Below, one piece after another: positions 13,341-26,100 of a stretch of DNA of 64,000 nucleotides. The stretch comes from Pyrocephalus nanus (taxonomy: Eukaryota > Chordata > Aves > Passeriformes > Tyrannidae), in contig CM076260.1 of NCBI GenBank assembly GCA_038380795.1, positions 77,723,843 through 77,787,842 of the forward strand, written 5' to 3'. The notes beneath the pieces are model-generated. The model did no database searches and was not told where the DNA came from. It saw only the letters and a program-made list of their open reading frames with translations. The position numbers and the translations under genes were made by a program. Position 1 is the stretch's first letter. The number at the start of each line of letters is the position of its first letter.

Positions 13341-14639
13341 TTTATGAATCCAGCATAAGGAGGATAGAAGACACACATCTTTAAAGATAAATGCGAAGTT
13401 ATAACAGCAAGATCCTCAGGGAAACATTATTGCAAGCTCTGCTGTAGTGCAGTGCCTCAGTGCATGCATGTGTTTTTTTGTATGACTATGACTACTGTAG
13501 TTTTCTTCTGATCCTTGCTTCCATTCGTGTCTCTCCCTCCCCTCAACAATTTAGCAGATTCAAAGCTAACAACATTTTCATGATATTGCTATTTCTTAAG
13601 GATTTTCTTGCTCACCTTGTAGCTCTTTGAAAGCAAGTAAGCAAGTCATAGAGGAAAAGATCTCTAAGGTGAATTCTTTGAGTTAGGATTTACTTGCATT
13701 TCTCTGTGGACATTACTGGACATGCTTTCAAAATTCTATAATTCTTTCATATAAGCCTAGCTGCAGTTCTTGTCTAATTCAAATCTTAATGTTCCTTCCT
13801 TCCCTCACCAAATTAATTAAAGGAATGGTAAGAATTAGGTTCAGGAACTTCATCATCTGTGATTTCTGGGAAGAAAGGTTGTTTAAAACATGAAAAATGG
13901 GAATTTAACTTTCCAGGAAAAACAGAGACTGAGGGATATGATTTTAGTCTTTACCTTTTTCATGGCCAGTAAAGCCACCAAGAGAAACTCCTAACCACTC
14001 TATTTAACCCTGTAGCAAAAATCAGTAATCATTTAATAATTATGAAATTATTAATCATTCAATTATTCCAGGTTAGTTGCAAACATCTTCATCTATTGAA
14101 GGAATCACCTCTTTTAAGTTATGAATATGAGGTGATTAGTGGTTTCTGAGGTCAAATGCTGTTGCTGCTGCATTCATTTATAAACTAACGATGTAAAGTT
14201 GTAATTCAAAATCTTCCAATTGACTGGAATCTAGCCAATCCATTAAATATGGCCATGATTTTGGTTTTGCTTTTTAACATATAGATGCAGAGATTATGCA
14301 TGAAATTGACTGTAAAATGTTATAGACACCAAGCAATTTTAGTTTGAATTAATTTCAACTGCGTGTAGTGCAAATAGATAGGGTACTGGCAAACCATTTC
14401 TGGTTCAAAACAGAAGTAGTTAAAGGCCCGTGGAGGTGGTAAAGAGGTATTTTGCTAAACCTAAACAAAAAATACAGCCTTCATCATGCCCTGAATCAAA
14501 ATCACAAATGTGATTCCTGCTGCTTCGCAAATATCTTACTTTGACATCAATGCAGGCATAGGTGGGGTCAGAGAGCAGCAAGATTGGGGCAGATTCAGTG
14601 CCTACTTCCCTGGGCCACAGAGGACTTTGGAACTGAAAT

Positions 14640-14880
14640 GGTTCTGCTTTAATGACAGCTCTCTTTTCATCTGAAATTAAGTGAAAGAGAAATATCAGAT
14701 GCCCTTAATAAGGGAGGAGCTAATTCTCGGTAATTGGGGGCTTTCAAATGTAGTTCACTGGAACTACAGTGGCACAGTAACTCCATCGCCGGGCACTGCA
14801 GCACAGCATGGCGTTTGCTTGAGGAAATGAATGACATTCTCAAGTATCAACACACTTTCTTTTGATAGAATTTACCTCCT
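14640..14880. promoter_or_regulatory. Candidate conserved non-coding element (tentative)
   Basis: This is a unique-looking block in intron 1 with clustered TAAT/ATTA cores (CTAATTCTCGGTAATTG at 14720-14736), a GC-richer centre (CCATCGCCGGGCACTGCAG around 14783) and CpGs that stand out from the surroundings. It lacks repeat features and coding potential. Such islands in long introns of neuronal genes are often enhancers, but here this is only a guess from composition. Confidence 0.28.
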
Positions 14881-15431
14881 CATTCCCCTTTAAGAAAAAC
14901 ATGTTCTGTCCTTTTAATAACTTTGGCTGTCTTTATCTTTAATGGGGCATGGGTGGTTCTTACACTTGAATTGACCATTCAATTTGATTATTAGCCCTAG
15001 CTAGTTATGTACAAAACTTCAATGGCTTAACAGTATGTTCTGTATATATTGCCCACTAAATGCTTTGAACATATAATCCATTTATTGTTGATACAGAGAT
15101 TTATTTTTTTAACAGCTTCTCACAATGAAATTATTTCTGTATGCTTCTAAAATTGAACTTTTTTCATCTTGCATTTGGTAAAAGGTCTTAACTGAACTGA
15201 CAAAATGTATTTCTGTAATTTAAATTTCTGTGTCTGTCCTCAGATCTCCATAGCAATTAAAAGGAACACACAAGCTGCACTAGAGCACAGCTTTATATGA
15301 ACACTACTACCTTTGTATTGAGAACCTTTATTTTTTTGACTTAACAAATAGTTGATGCAAAGAACGGCTTAATAGTACTAAAGTCATTTTAAATCAGGTG
15401 ATCAATTATTTTAGGTTAAAAAGTACCAGCA

Positions 15432-15541
15432 AACATACTTAAGTAATTTTTACTATCTTATTTATTCCTAGACTACTTCAGATTCAGATGAACAAAATGA
15501 CATAATTTATCTTACTGTACTGTGCATTACTTAAGTATGTT
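15432..15541. repeat. Inverted repeat, 16-bp perfect arms, 78-nt spacer
   Basis: The left arm (15432-15447) reads AACATACTTAAGTAAT and the right arm (15526-15541) is its exact reverse complement. The AT-rich spacer has no open frame. It could be a MITE-like relic or a chance palindrome in AT-rich DNA. No convincing target-site duplication is visible at the arm ends. Confidence 0.6.
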
Positions 15542-15880
15542 AATGACTTTTTTTACATATATTCTTATTTTATATTGCCTGAATGCTAAAGTATTTTTAG
15601 ACAATAGTTAATAACTGCTATACAATTTAAACTGCAACTGAATAGCAGCTAGGATTCTGAATTAGGTATTTGAACTTGAGCAAGACTGTTAAGTGCTATA
15701 AAAATTAGCAAATGAATGGGAGGATTAAGGAAGAAAGAGCTTCATTTCCTGTTTTGTAATTTACGGATATTGTTCCTGCTAATTAGGTTAAAGCAAAAGG
15801 GAGAGGCTATTCTGGTTCTGAATATGCAAAAGACTCTCTAAACATGGCAAGATTATTAAAATGTTGAAACATCCATACAA

Positions 15881-15945
15881 AAAAAAAAAAAAAAAAAACA
15901 AACACCAAAAAAACCCCCACCAACAACAAAAAAACACACTTTAAA
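15881..15945. repeat. Poly-A and A/C-rich low-complexity tract
   Basis: A run of about 19 A is followed by CAAACACC, AAAAAAACCCCC and CAACAACAAAAAAACACAC units. It is simple sequence in intron 1 with no coding meaning. It resembles the degraded A-tail of a retroposed copy, but no parent sequence is recognisable upstream. Confidence 0.75.
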
Positions 15946-16188
15946 ACCAAGAAATCTAACAAGTCTGACATTCAGAAGTCATAGATAACATTTAAATATT
16001 TATTATAGCATGAAGAAATGTGTAGTTTTCTTGCATAATCCTATTTTGTGTGTGTGTTTGCAAAGTGACCTTCATTTGGTGTACTTTTTCATTATTATTT
16101 TTCTTCTGTTCATTTGAGATAAGTGTAAAGCATCGAGCTCCCCATTCATCTTCACTTGTGGCTCCTCTTTTATCTAGACCATTTTCCA

Positions 16189-16213
16189 TGTCACTGAACT
16201 TTATTCAGTGACA
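16189..16213. repeat. Short perfect hairpin, 10-bp stem, 5-nt loop
   Basis: TGTCACTGAA (16189-16198) and TTCAGTGACA (16204-16213) are exact reverse complements separated by CTTTA. It lies in the middle of intron 1 with no adjacent T-run or gene. Function is unknown and chance is plausible. Confidence 0.6.
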
Positions 16214-18265
16214 GAAGGTGATACTATGGTAATATGATGTCCCTTGCTCCAGAAATACTAGCAGAAATGCTATCTATTGGTCCCCTAGTGCTAGTGTGAT
16301 GCCAGTCTTATACTCCTATTTTTTTCTTAAATTGCTTATATAGCCTAACCTCTGTAGTTATAGGTAGGAGAATCCATTTATTGCAGTAAGAGAGGCAGTA
16401 GCTAGGGGTTTTTGTTCATCTTTTATAGCACTACTAAGCTTTGGTAGCTGCAACCCCAAACAAAAAATTACTAAAAGCACTAAAATATCTGTTTGCAGAT
16501 AACTTCCTATTTGTTCTTTGCTGCTATGGTTTCACACTGTTGCCTTTCTGTATGCTACAACTGTGGGTAAATTGTTAAAAATTACAGTGCAAATCACTCA
16601 GTAAGAAAGACCATCTTTAATTAATAAATTACTTTGAAGATTTATTAACTGAACTGTAATAGGGGGATATGTTGAATAAGCAGTTTTGGATAAGCACCAC
16701 CTTATAGTAAGTATCCTTACCTTTGGATAAGTACACCTTACAGTATAACCAAGGAACAGAGGCAAAGTAACTAGCAAATGTAACAAAATTTATTATTGCC
16801 TAGCTTATGCCCTTGAATGTACTGGATTGTGTCTAATAAAGGGCTAGGAAACTTGGATTAATAATCAGATCATTAGATGTGGAGAGGAAAATCTTAGAAA
16901 TAACTTCCAACATTTCAATGTATTGTTTATTTTAGGCTGTATTGCCACATGAAGTTAAAATAATCCACAAACTTTGGGCTAAATGTCATTTATAATATCC
17001 TTTTAAAATTGCATCCAGATGTTTAAAAGAAAAAAATCTTTTTAGTATGTTCAGAAAGCCTGGGAAATTTTACATTTTTAATAAAATCAATATTCAATCA
17101 GAAATCTTGCATTTCTCTGTAAAAACCAGTAAAATTATCATCAGTATATTGCATTAAGAAAGTGGTTTAGTATATTTTTTCTGGAAGATACCTTTGACTT
17201 TGAATGAGTGGGTGGAAAAAACAGACCATAGAAACTTATTGAGGTACAAATTGTATTCACATCTAGTTCATACTCAAACATAAAATTAACTTTATTACTC
17301 CATCTGTTTTTTCTCTTCCAGTAGATCTGTATAATCTATGGATATCCTGCAAATCTACTTTACTATCTTTTGATATTTTACAGCTTAATCAAGCAATTTA
17401 ATATTCTTACAACATAGATTTTACTGAAACCTGTGTATGTAACTAATTTTTGAAGTTTATTTCTGGCTAACTGCATGAAGCACAATGATCTTTCAAACCA
17501 CTAACATTTCGTCCAGTAATATTCTTTATAACATGAGCTCTCCTTTCATGTTCTGGTTAGATGACAAAGAAAACACTTTGATCATGAAATCTGGCCGTAT
17601 AAGAAGAATACGTATCTTCTCACTCTCTAAAAGTTTTACTTCTCTGAATTGCTCCTCGTGACACTGCATTTTAGTTTGGAGCACTCTTCTCCTCTAGAGC
17701 TGCATTAAATACAGTTTTATGCAGAATAGTTATCAGAGTTTTTTTGTTATTATTCTTTTGTTGAGAGTTTCTCCAGTGGGACAGAACACAATCTCTCAAA
17801 GACTAATAATTTTATCATTTAAGGAAATCATTATGATTCCAAAAAAAAAGCTTGTTCCAGGAGTTAGGAAACTTAATTCTATAATAACTTTGGTGATGTC
17901 CTCAGAAAAAATTGCTTCATTTCTTGGTAATATCTCAGTTTTCCATTCAGGACAATTATATAATATAAATAAATAGCAAACTGATGCTACAATAACATCT
18001 CATGGTTTTTGTTCCTACTCCACAGTGCAGCCAACACAATGCATATTTGCTAATTAATCAGTTTCTACATCAGTTACCGTTATTATGTAGGAATTTTTTA
18101 TATTAAAGACTTACTACCAGGAACTTATTTTAAGAATTCTTTTTTTATATATTTAATATTTTCACTTATAACAGTTGAGATATTCAGTATACATTGTAAT
18201 GCCTAAATATTTGTGTCCTGTAAATAGCTGCAAATTCTTACTGATCTGTGTCATCACCTTGGTAG

Positions 18266-18432
18266 GACGAACTCTGCTGGAAAAGCTCTTCAGCCAGCAA
18301 GACAATGCACCACAAGAAGAAGCAGAAAAATTATGTTCTCGCATTATTGCGCTGGGTCTTTTGCTTCCATTCACTGACTGCTTCAGGGAGCCATGTAATC
18401 AGAGTGCCCAGCAAAGCACACCCACATTTGAT
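18266..18432 (+). CDS. FMN2: Formin-2, coding exon 2
   Basis: This exon encodes residues 516 (split Gly) to 571. The join to exon 1 rebuilds a Gly-Arg-Thr sequence, and the exon reads [12 protein letters not shown], then [19 protein letters not shown], then DCFREPCNQ, a strongly conserved FMN2 segment of predicted helical character. The acceptor is CACCTTGGTAG|GA and the donor is TTTGAT|GTAAGT; the exon enters in phase 1 and leaves in phase 0. The 167-nt length (2 + 55 codons) keeps the frame. It is one of the few ordered-looking parts of the FMN2 N-terminal half. A specific role for this block is not known to me. Confidence 0.95.
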
Positions 18433-21400
18433 GTAAGTACTGAAAAAGTTATCTTTTATCTGTTTTGCCAAGCAAGACATGATTTACTAATGGTTTTTCC
18501 CTCCTGAGAGAATTCTGTTAGTCCTTCTAATGAAAATTGCCCTTAGGAGGGTTGCCAGCTATTTTTCTGAGCTCATGTATGTGCACTTTTGTATTCAAGT
18601 AAGCATAAGAAGGGTCTCCCATACACTGTTTTCTTAACTTTTTAACTCATATCTTAGTCTGCTATAATTTTCATCTGCTTTTTTTTCATTAAATTGTCTT
18701 CTTTGAATCAAAGCACTCTATAGGACTACCAAGATTTCAATCCAATAGCTGCCTCACAAAAAATCTAAATTAAAGGAAGAACAGAACAAAATTTTACAGA
18801 ACCCAAAGAGGATGTCTATGCTAGATAATTCCCCCTCCCCTTTTCCCCAAAAAATACTTTTGATACAAAATAGTGCAGGGATCAGTGGAATTTTGCTGGA
18901 ATTCCAGCCACAGTATAATCTGTGCCTTTAGGCTATCTGGTCAGGGTGCTGTTACTGGTGGTGTTTGCATACTATTTTATCAAATTTGAAGTTTGTGAAG
19001 AAGTAGAAAAGGCTCTTTTGTTAACTGATATACTATGCTTTGTCTGAGTAATAATTATTTTAGTTATCTTTCATTTAATATATCCTGCAGGATCAACCTA
19101 ATAGTAGCCTAGTGCCATGTGAACAGTGTGTCAAAGTCAGAAATTTAAGATGTTGGTGGCCTAGCAGTGATCTTAATTTGACTTGGTCTATCAGTAAACC
19201 ACAAATGTCACAGCCTCTGTGACTGCTTTGTGGCATAAATCCCCTAAATAGATCACACTCCTGTAACACAGTGTCAGAAGAGGTGTGAAGCTCAGTGTAT
19301 GTAACTAAGTAATGCATCCTACTTGAAAGGAGTGTACATCTGTATTGAATACTGCTACCTCAATAACTGAATTCCACATGGTGGAAAGGTGAGAGCTGCC
19401 GCTATTGGGTTTTGGATTATGTTTCTGTCTCAGCCTTGGTGACCACAGTGCACCTATCTGTTAATGCATCACGTGTTCTACTAACTGAAAATGTTTAGAA
19501 CTGGCAGTATAAACTCTAATGGCTGAGAACTTCCAAATTATGCTTCTCGTGGTTGATTTTGCTTCTTAGAGTAAATAAAATATTTTATGGAAATAAATGT
19601 TAATTTTTATGTAAGAAATGAAACAATGAAAAAAAGTATGAAAAAAATATGGTGATGCTTTATATTACTTAAAACAAAGGCATGTAATATCTGTGAGTTG
19701 TGTCTCGTTTTGCACTTCTTTCCATGTCTGTACTTGGGGTTTTTTTCTTTTTTAGGTTTTGGAGTTTTGTTTCTTTTTTTGTTTGACTCAGCACAAGATT
19801 TTAGAGTTGATCTGTTTATTTCAAAGGCAGAGGAATCAGACTAGCCTTAATTAACACCTACATTTCACCCATCTAAAATTAAGAAACACAACTTTTCTGA
19901 CCTTCCTCCAAAATTGGAAGCACAGCCCGCCCCATATTCTTCTTTCATCTCTGAGTTTTTCAGATGTGCCCCCAGTTCAGCCTTGGATTGCCTCCAGTCT
20001 GGCTGATTTTTCACTTAGCTAAAACTAGCATCAACAAAGCTCCTGTAAACCTGTCCTGATCCCAGACAGGTTTGTCTTCTGCCTTGTTGTCCTTCCTCCC
20101 TTCTCCATCTAGGTATGGTGCCTGTGCCTTAATGTTACTTATTTGGCTTTTTTGATTTGGATCTTATTCTGATGCATGTAAAGTCTCTTAGGTCATTCCT
20201 TTAATTTTTTTTTTTTTTTTTTCAGAATTGCGAACCCTTTTTTCCCTGAAGTCCTTCCTTTAATCATTTTTTTCTGCTTTTGTGACTGATCCCCTGCATT
20301 TCTGAGCTTTAGCTTATCATTTTTTTTCATGTTGAATAAAGTCCATGACTTCCCTCTTGCATAAGTGTGGTCCCACAGACTTTGTTTTTTGAAGAGGTTA
20401 GGTTAGGGTTTATGAAAACAATTCAGTAAGTTTTGTTCACTCTACAATCTATTGCTCATGGCTTGAGATGAATATAAACAGATTATTTAGAAGACCTATT
20501 CTTTGATCTCCTAAACTTTGATCTCCTTTTCTGGATGTCCTCCACTGAATTTAATTTAACATGGCTAATGCTGAACTCTCTGCTGTCTTGAAATGTTTGT
20601 AATTACACATTCTGACTATATTCTCATCTTCTCTATTTCTCATGTTCGGTGGTCACCTCTACTTCTCCCTGTCTTAGAAATGTGTACCCAAATCTTGTGT
20701 CTCTTTTCTCAGTAATGTACAAGTGATCTGTTTGTTTGTTTTTTATTTCTCCCAAGATATTCTAGGCTTCAGTGTAGGGCATTACATAATGGTACATGCC
20801 TTCTTTTAAATTTCTTTTAGGATCCCCACTGTCTGACTCCAATGAAGCAGTGTATTAAAAGTAAAGACAACTTTTACTGCTCTTCATTTCTCAGTGTATT
20901 ACTATAATGGCTCCTGGAAGCCAGTTTAAATTAAATTCTTAGCATTTGTGTTTCTGGTGTATCTGTGCTTTGGGGGTATGGTGCTTACTCCTTTTTTAGT
21001 ATATGGCAAACATGAAGGATCAACAAACGCCAAACAAAAGCACAAATCTTCAGAGAACTAGCAGTTGTCACCAAATTTATGCCAAGGATAGTGTCCAGTT
21101 TCCACAGGCTTATAAATTACTCAGGGTTTTTGATAGATGATTGGTGATGGCATGTTCATGAAGTATCTCTGGCCTTTTAGTCAAACTTCAGGTTATAGTC
21201 CAAAGGACAGAAACTTTAGAACTGTTTTAAGAACTTATGATAAAACTTGCATGTTCAATCTTAGCCCATTTTATCAATTATTTTTTTGAACAGATGGTGG
21301 CAGATGCTCAAAGTAAAAGTAAAAAGTCTGAAAAATAAAAGTTGAACAAAGCTTTAAAAGTAACAGAAATAATACAGGATTGGAGTTTTTAAGATGTTTG

Positions 21401-21914
21401 CTGTTGAGAAGCAGTGAAAGCTTTTGCTATAGCTTTTCCTACCTACCTTTAAAATATCAAAAGTATTTTAAAGAGTAAGTAAATGTTCAGTGGCAGGTTC
21501 CCTGTCTAGAAGTACATTGCCCTTATTGCTAGTTTCCTGTTTCATGGAGAGGTTGCTAATTATTGTCTCATGCATGTCATGAATTCTTACTCATAAGGCT
21601 ATCTTTAGTCTTTCATTCTTCTGCTAGTATTTTATGAAAGAAAAGAGGTTTTAAATTAAAAAAAAAAAAGTCTAGCAAGTAAATGATCAACTTATAGAAA
21701 GATGGATTAGCAAAAGCCTACACAGAGTATGCTCTGTGAAAAAATTGTTTGCCTATTAAATAGCTATTGCCTCCTTGCCATTTATGTTTTTCCTCTTTTA
21801 GTAGTTGGCAGTTGTTCAGGTTGGGTTTCTAAAGATTCAAATAAAAAAAAAAAAAATCCTTTGACTGAATGATATGTAAGAAATCAATGCTTTGTGAAAG
21901 TCTTTTAGCCCGAA

Positions 21915-22240
21915 ATCACAGAGTCATGGAATTGTTAAGGTTGGTGAAGACCTCTAAGATCAAGAAGTCCAACCATTAACCCAGCACCACTGTGTTGGAC
22001 ACTAAACCATATCCCCACATACCACAGCCACAATCCTTTTGAATGCTTCCAGAGATAGTGATTCCACCACTTCCCTGGGCAGCCTGTTCCAACGTTTGAC
22101 CACCATTTCGGTGAAGAAATTTTTCCTAATATCCAACTTAAACCTCTCCTGGCTCAGACTGAGGCCATTTGCTCTTGTCCTATCACTTTTTAGCTGTGAC
22201 AAGAGAACCACCTTCCTTGCTATATGTAGTGCAGCTGCAA
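21915..22240 (-). mobile_element. CR1 LINE fragment (3' end, reverse-transcriptase tail)
   Basis: This is a 5'-truncated CR1 retrotransposon on the minus strand; its 3' end is at the left, where ATCACAGAGTCATGGAATTG is the inverted CR1 tail. Minus-strand frame 22211-22002 reads the C-terminal end of the CR1 ORF2 protein (motifs LDIRKNFFTE, WNRLPREVVESLSLEAFK, GDMV), typical of avian CR1 copies. The copy is inactive: only the extreme C-terminus and 3' UTR remain. The right boundary is approximate, because similarity fades after about 22235. Confidence 0.93.
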
Positions 22241-22789
22241 TCCTAGGCTTTTTAGCATTTTACCACATTATACTATCTTAGTAGGGTAAAATAAACATGA
22301 GATTGTTAAACGGGACATCTTTGGCAAGAGTGTAACCACGGGGAAGTTTTTGCAGCCACTTGTTGAAGGATAACAGTTTTTCACAAGTAAAAAATCTCAT
22401 CTCCTTCTTAGCTCCTCTGTTAATAATGTGTCACAGAAGATGTAAGACAGCTATCTTCAGAGATAAACATTTGCATTAGAATTGATAGTGTTCACACACT
22501 AATGAAAGAAGCTGGAATTTTCCTATCAATGCAAGGCAACTTTATTTAGAATCTCTGTGTTATTAAGAAATGTTGACAGTACTTGGTGTTTGTATTTTAT
22601 CCAGTAGTTGCAATTACTATACATTGTGGTGGTATAGTCCCTAATTATGACTTCCTATTTCAGATTTTCAGAACTTAATCTCTATTGCACTCTGAAGGGT
22701 CCAATAACTACTTTTTTTTCCCCAGTGATATTATCCAGCAATATCTTCCTCCATATGTGTCTGAAATGTACACTAAATGTTCATCTTTC

Positions 22790-22816
22790 TTTTTTTTTTT
22801 TTTTTTTTTTTTTTTT
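22790..22816. repeat. Poly-T tract (27 T)
   Basis: An uninterrupted run of 27 T lies in intron 2. On the minus strand it could be the poly-A tail of a retroposed transcript, but the sequence to its right (minus-strand upstream) is not recognisable. Confidence 0.9.
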
Positions 22817-23090
22817 GACTGGGCTAGCTCTCTACATCTCGTTTACAGTGCTTTTATTTAATGCTGTTACTGTGTTGAGTACAGCTGTTAATTCCTTCTC
22901 AATTTATCAACTGTTTCAGCATATTCTATAATGAAAGAGCTAAATGGACATCTACTGAATAGCATCTTTCTTTACTGTGTTATGATGTGATTTTATACAC
23001 AGTCATGTTTAACAGTTTGGAATAGGCACTTCCCCTTCTGAGATTTGTATTTCTGATGCCTGACTAGGCTGTCATCTGTTTCTGAAATAA

Positions 23091-23108
23091 TGCTTCCCCG
23101 GGGAAGCA
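23091..23108. promoter_or_regulatory. 18-bp perfect palindrome with octamer motif 75 bp downstream
   Basis: TGCTTCCCCGGGGAAGCA is a perfect 18-bp palindrome with a CCCCGGGG core, unusual in this AT-rich intron. The canonical octamer ATGCAAAT lies at 23183-23190, preceded by a CpG-containing CCGCCCGTGG. The block 23060-23240 is non-repetitive and could be a regulatory element. The sequence facts are certain; the function is inference. Confidence 0.4.
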
Positions 23109-26100
23109 AGGAGACAGACTGCATGAATGGGAAATGCTATAAAAATGGCTGTTTTCCTATTATCTCCTGACCGCCCGTGGTGATGCAAATGCTTTTTAAG
23201 GAAACAGAGATGCTACTTTCTTTCTGTTGAGTAGTAGCAGATGGTGGGACTTCACAGGTCAGAAGGAAGAGAAATTAGTGTCACTAAGACACTACTTAAT
23301 TTTTACTTATTTGCACTGTTTATGCCAGTCTGAGAATTAGTGGGTAAAGAGATCGCAAATAGACTCCTTTCTCAGAAGTCAGAGAGCCAAAATAACAGTG
23401 ATTGGTGTCCAAAGAACTTTCCTAAGAACTGATATCAGCTAGGAGAACTTCAATTCCAAACTGCAACGCAGAGCTTGCAACAGCACAGCATTTCTTCAAG
23501 CATATTTTCAATGCTTGAGCATAAAATATGTGAGACTGAATGTAGTTGCATTTTATGAAAGTCGTCAAAGCAGTATTTTGGAGGTCAATAACGAATAAGA
23601 CTTTACAAGTTAATAAATGGAAATTGTGGACTAGAACAGAGAAAACGTTTGGTTAATCTGCTGTTTTAGTCTTTGTTTGTAATGTAGCATACCATAGCAG
23701 TTCATAGCTAAATCAAAGTCTCCATGTCTCTCCTCTTCCATTGCCCAATCACACTTTGTGACACTTGTTCTGTTATATTGAGCTATTCTGAATATTCCTG
23801 AGTTAAGTAAAATGGAAAAAATTGGTTGATCACTTGCTGAAGTATTGATGCTGTTTCCTCCCTTCCTTTTTCTTTTTTTTTTAAATTTTAAGTGCCTATT
23901 TATTTTACAGCTGTTAGCTTGGGCCCTGCAGTCTTCTACTCCTCTTTTTTTCTCTCTTCTATCTGCTTACTTGTGATGATGCAACTGTATACACTTTCAA
24001 CTGAGATGGTTTATATGTAGGATGTTGCTAGATCTTTTCAGAGAACACTGCTTACCTGCTTGTTATTCTGCAGAACTGCTACAAGAGGCATATACTGTAT
24101 GTTAAGTTTACACCATCTGTTTGAAATTTTGAGAATCATTGTGCATAAGGTGAAGGTGGTTAGCCTGTTACTTCAAGAGATCTTTATAGTGTATGACTTT
24201 CTGTAGATTAGTTCACTTTCTTAAGAATTTCAGTTAGAAAAAAGTATCTTTTTTCTAGCTTGGAACTGAGAATACAGAGAGAGTCGAGTTTGTGTATATT
24301 GCATGTCTCTTTCCAAGAGAAAGTTTTTACAGTAGTAATAATCACATTGTCAAATTGAATAGAGGTGAAAGGAATTTCCTAAGTTCAAATTTGTCAGAAT
24401 CCAAGTTTATTGTGGAACTGTGTCAGTGTAAGTGAAAACAACTCCTGATGGAGAAACTTCTTGTCTCAGCTTACATTTTTTGGAGAGTTAATGAGAAAGG
24501 ACAAACCATCAGGTCACCCAAGTAACAGCTAATAATGAAGTGGTCTTGGGATGTGGCCTTCCAAGTGGGAGTTCAAGCTGAATGTGGCTAGATCTTGATG
24601 TTCTTTTATTTTGTAAAGAGCTAGCTACTGTTCCCCCTTCCAAGAAAAGTTTGTTGTAAGCTCATCAGTCCAATCTATTCAGCCATATTAAATGCAGAAG
24701 TTATTGGGGAATAGAAAGACCAAAACAATAACTCTGGAACAGAGCAAGTATACATGTGGGAATCTGAAATTTAGTTTCCAGATTTCTTTCCCCATGAAAG
24801 CCCTAACTGCAGGGCTATTGGCTCTGTTTGCCTCTCATATTACTGGGATATGGTGTTGAATCCTGAGCAAAGTTTGAAGGGATTAAACAAGTTTTTTTTT
24901 TTTTGTTTTTTTTTTTTGAGGAAGTTAAAAGTAATAGGAAATAAATGTTTCATGATTTTTGACACAGTGTTTTTAAATTATTGTTGAGGCAAATCGGTTC
25001 TCACACAAGAAAAAAAACCTGCTTAAAAAATGCTTATGCATCAAATTTAGTTCATGAGGATAAAGTGCTACTTCAGCTATACATTAAAGTATTATGAAGG
25101 ACTTGCTGTTTTTCAACCTTGAAAGGCATCTGTGCTTACTAATACAGCCAAAAGGTAGTACAAGTTGAGAGCCATGTTTAATCACTGCTCTGATTCTGTC
25201 AGTGGTGAGACTGAGCTTTGTTACTGAATCTCTCCTCAAAAAGTGAGCCACTTTCCCTATTCTTGATAGTATTGATTTCTTTTATTTTAAAAGCTGCCTA
25301 AAATAAACAGTCTCCTGCTGAGCAGAGCATTTTGAGGTAGTCTGGCTCTAGTTTCTCAAACTAAAACCTTGCTTCTCCAATTAACTATTTGTATGTAGTA
25401 GAGAACATGCAATTGTCTTTCATTTTAGAGACTGTATACTTAGTATACTAGAATGATTAAACTTCCCAAATGGAAAAAAAAAGTCCTTTCCATGCACTTG
25501 AAACAGAAGAAATGACAAGCAATTATGTACAAATGAGGTACAGGGTCTCTGGAGCTCTTAGCCTGGTAAACACCTCTGAGACAGGGAGTCTGATCTCTTT
25601 TTATTCCAAGTACCATAAAATGTAATTCTGCTATGAGTTTACTGAGTTCCATTTTAAATGCAGTGTAATTCCTCTACCCACTTCTCCACTTCCTCCTCCT
25701 GAAAGTATGTCATCCAGACTGATTTGATGAGAAGGAACCCTCTTGTAAGTCCCACTCTATGTTTAATCCTGGCCCATTTATACCTGTCTGCAAACATGCT
25801 GACATTTCTGTCCTCCCCTCTTCAGGATAACTTTGCTTGTTAGGGGTTCTAGTGAAAATTTCCTCAAGTTTACTATTTGAAAATAAATTTCTTACAAGAT
25901 AGAACCCAATTGCATCAATGCTTAATACAGGAGCCATCAGGCAATTTAGTACCAATGCACTTTCATTTAAGAAAGTTTAGAGGTACTTCCTCTGTCTACT
26001 GCTCTGCTGACCTGAAGAGCAGAGGTTACTCCTGGTAGCAGAGTGCTTCTATACTGCCTAACTTTTCTGCCTCACTGCGCTTTTGTTTTTGTTTTTGTTT

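Larger units (their letters stand above)
1913..18265 (+). other. FMN2: FMN2 intron 1
   Basis: This is a 16.35 kb AT-rich intron from donor GTGAGT to acceptor TTGGTAG. It contains simple repeats (A-rich 6350-6440, A-rich 15881-15945, short poly-T runs), a 16-bp-arm inverted repeat (15432-15541), a 10-bp hairpin (16189-16213) and two compositionally distinct islands (13150-13340, 14640-14880). A small GC-richer stretch at 10320-10520 carries an 86-codon open frame (10298-10558) with no recognisable homology. I see no second gene, RNA gene or clear transposon. The short open frames elsewhere look like chance. Confidence 0.85.
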
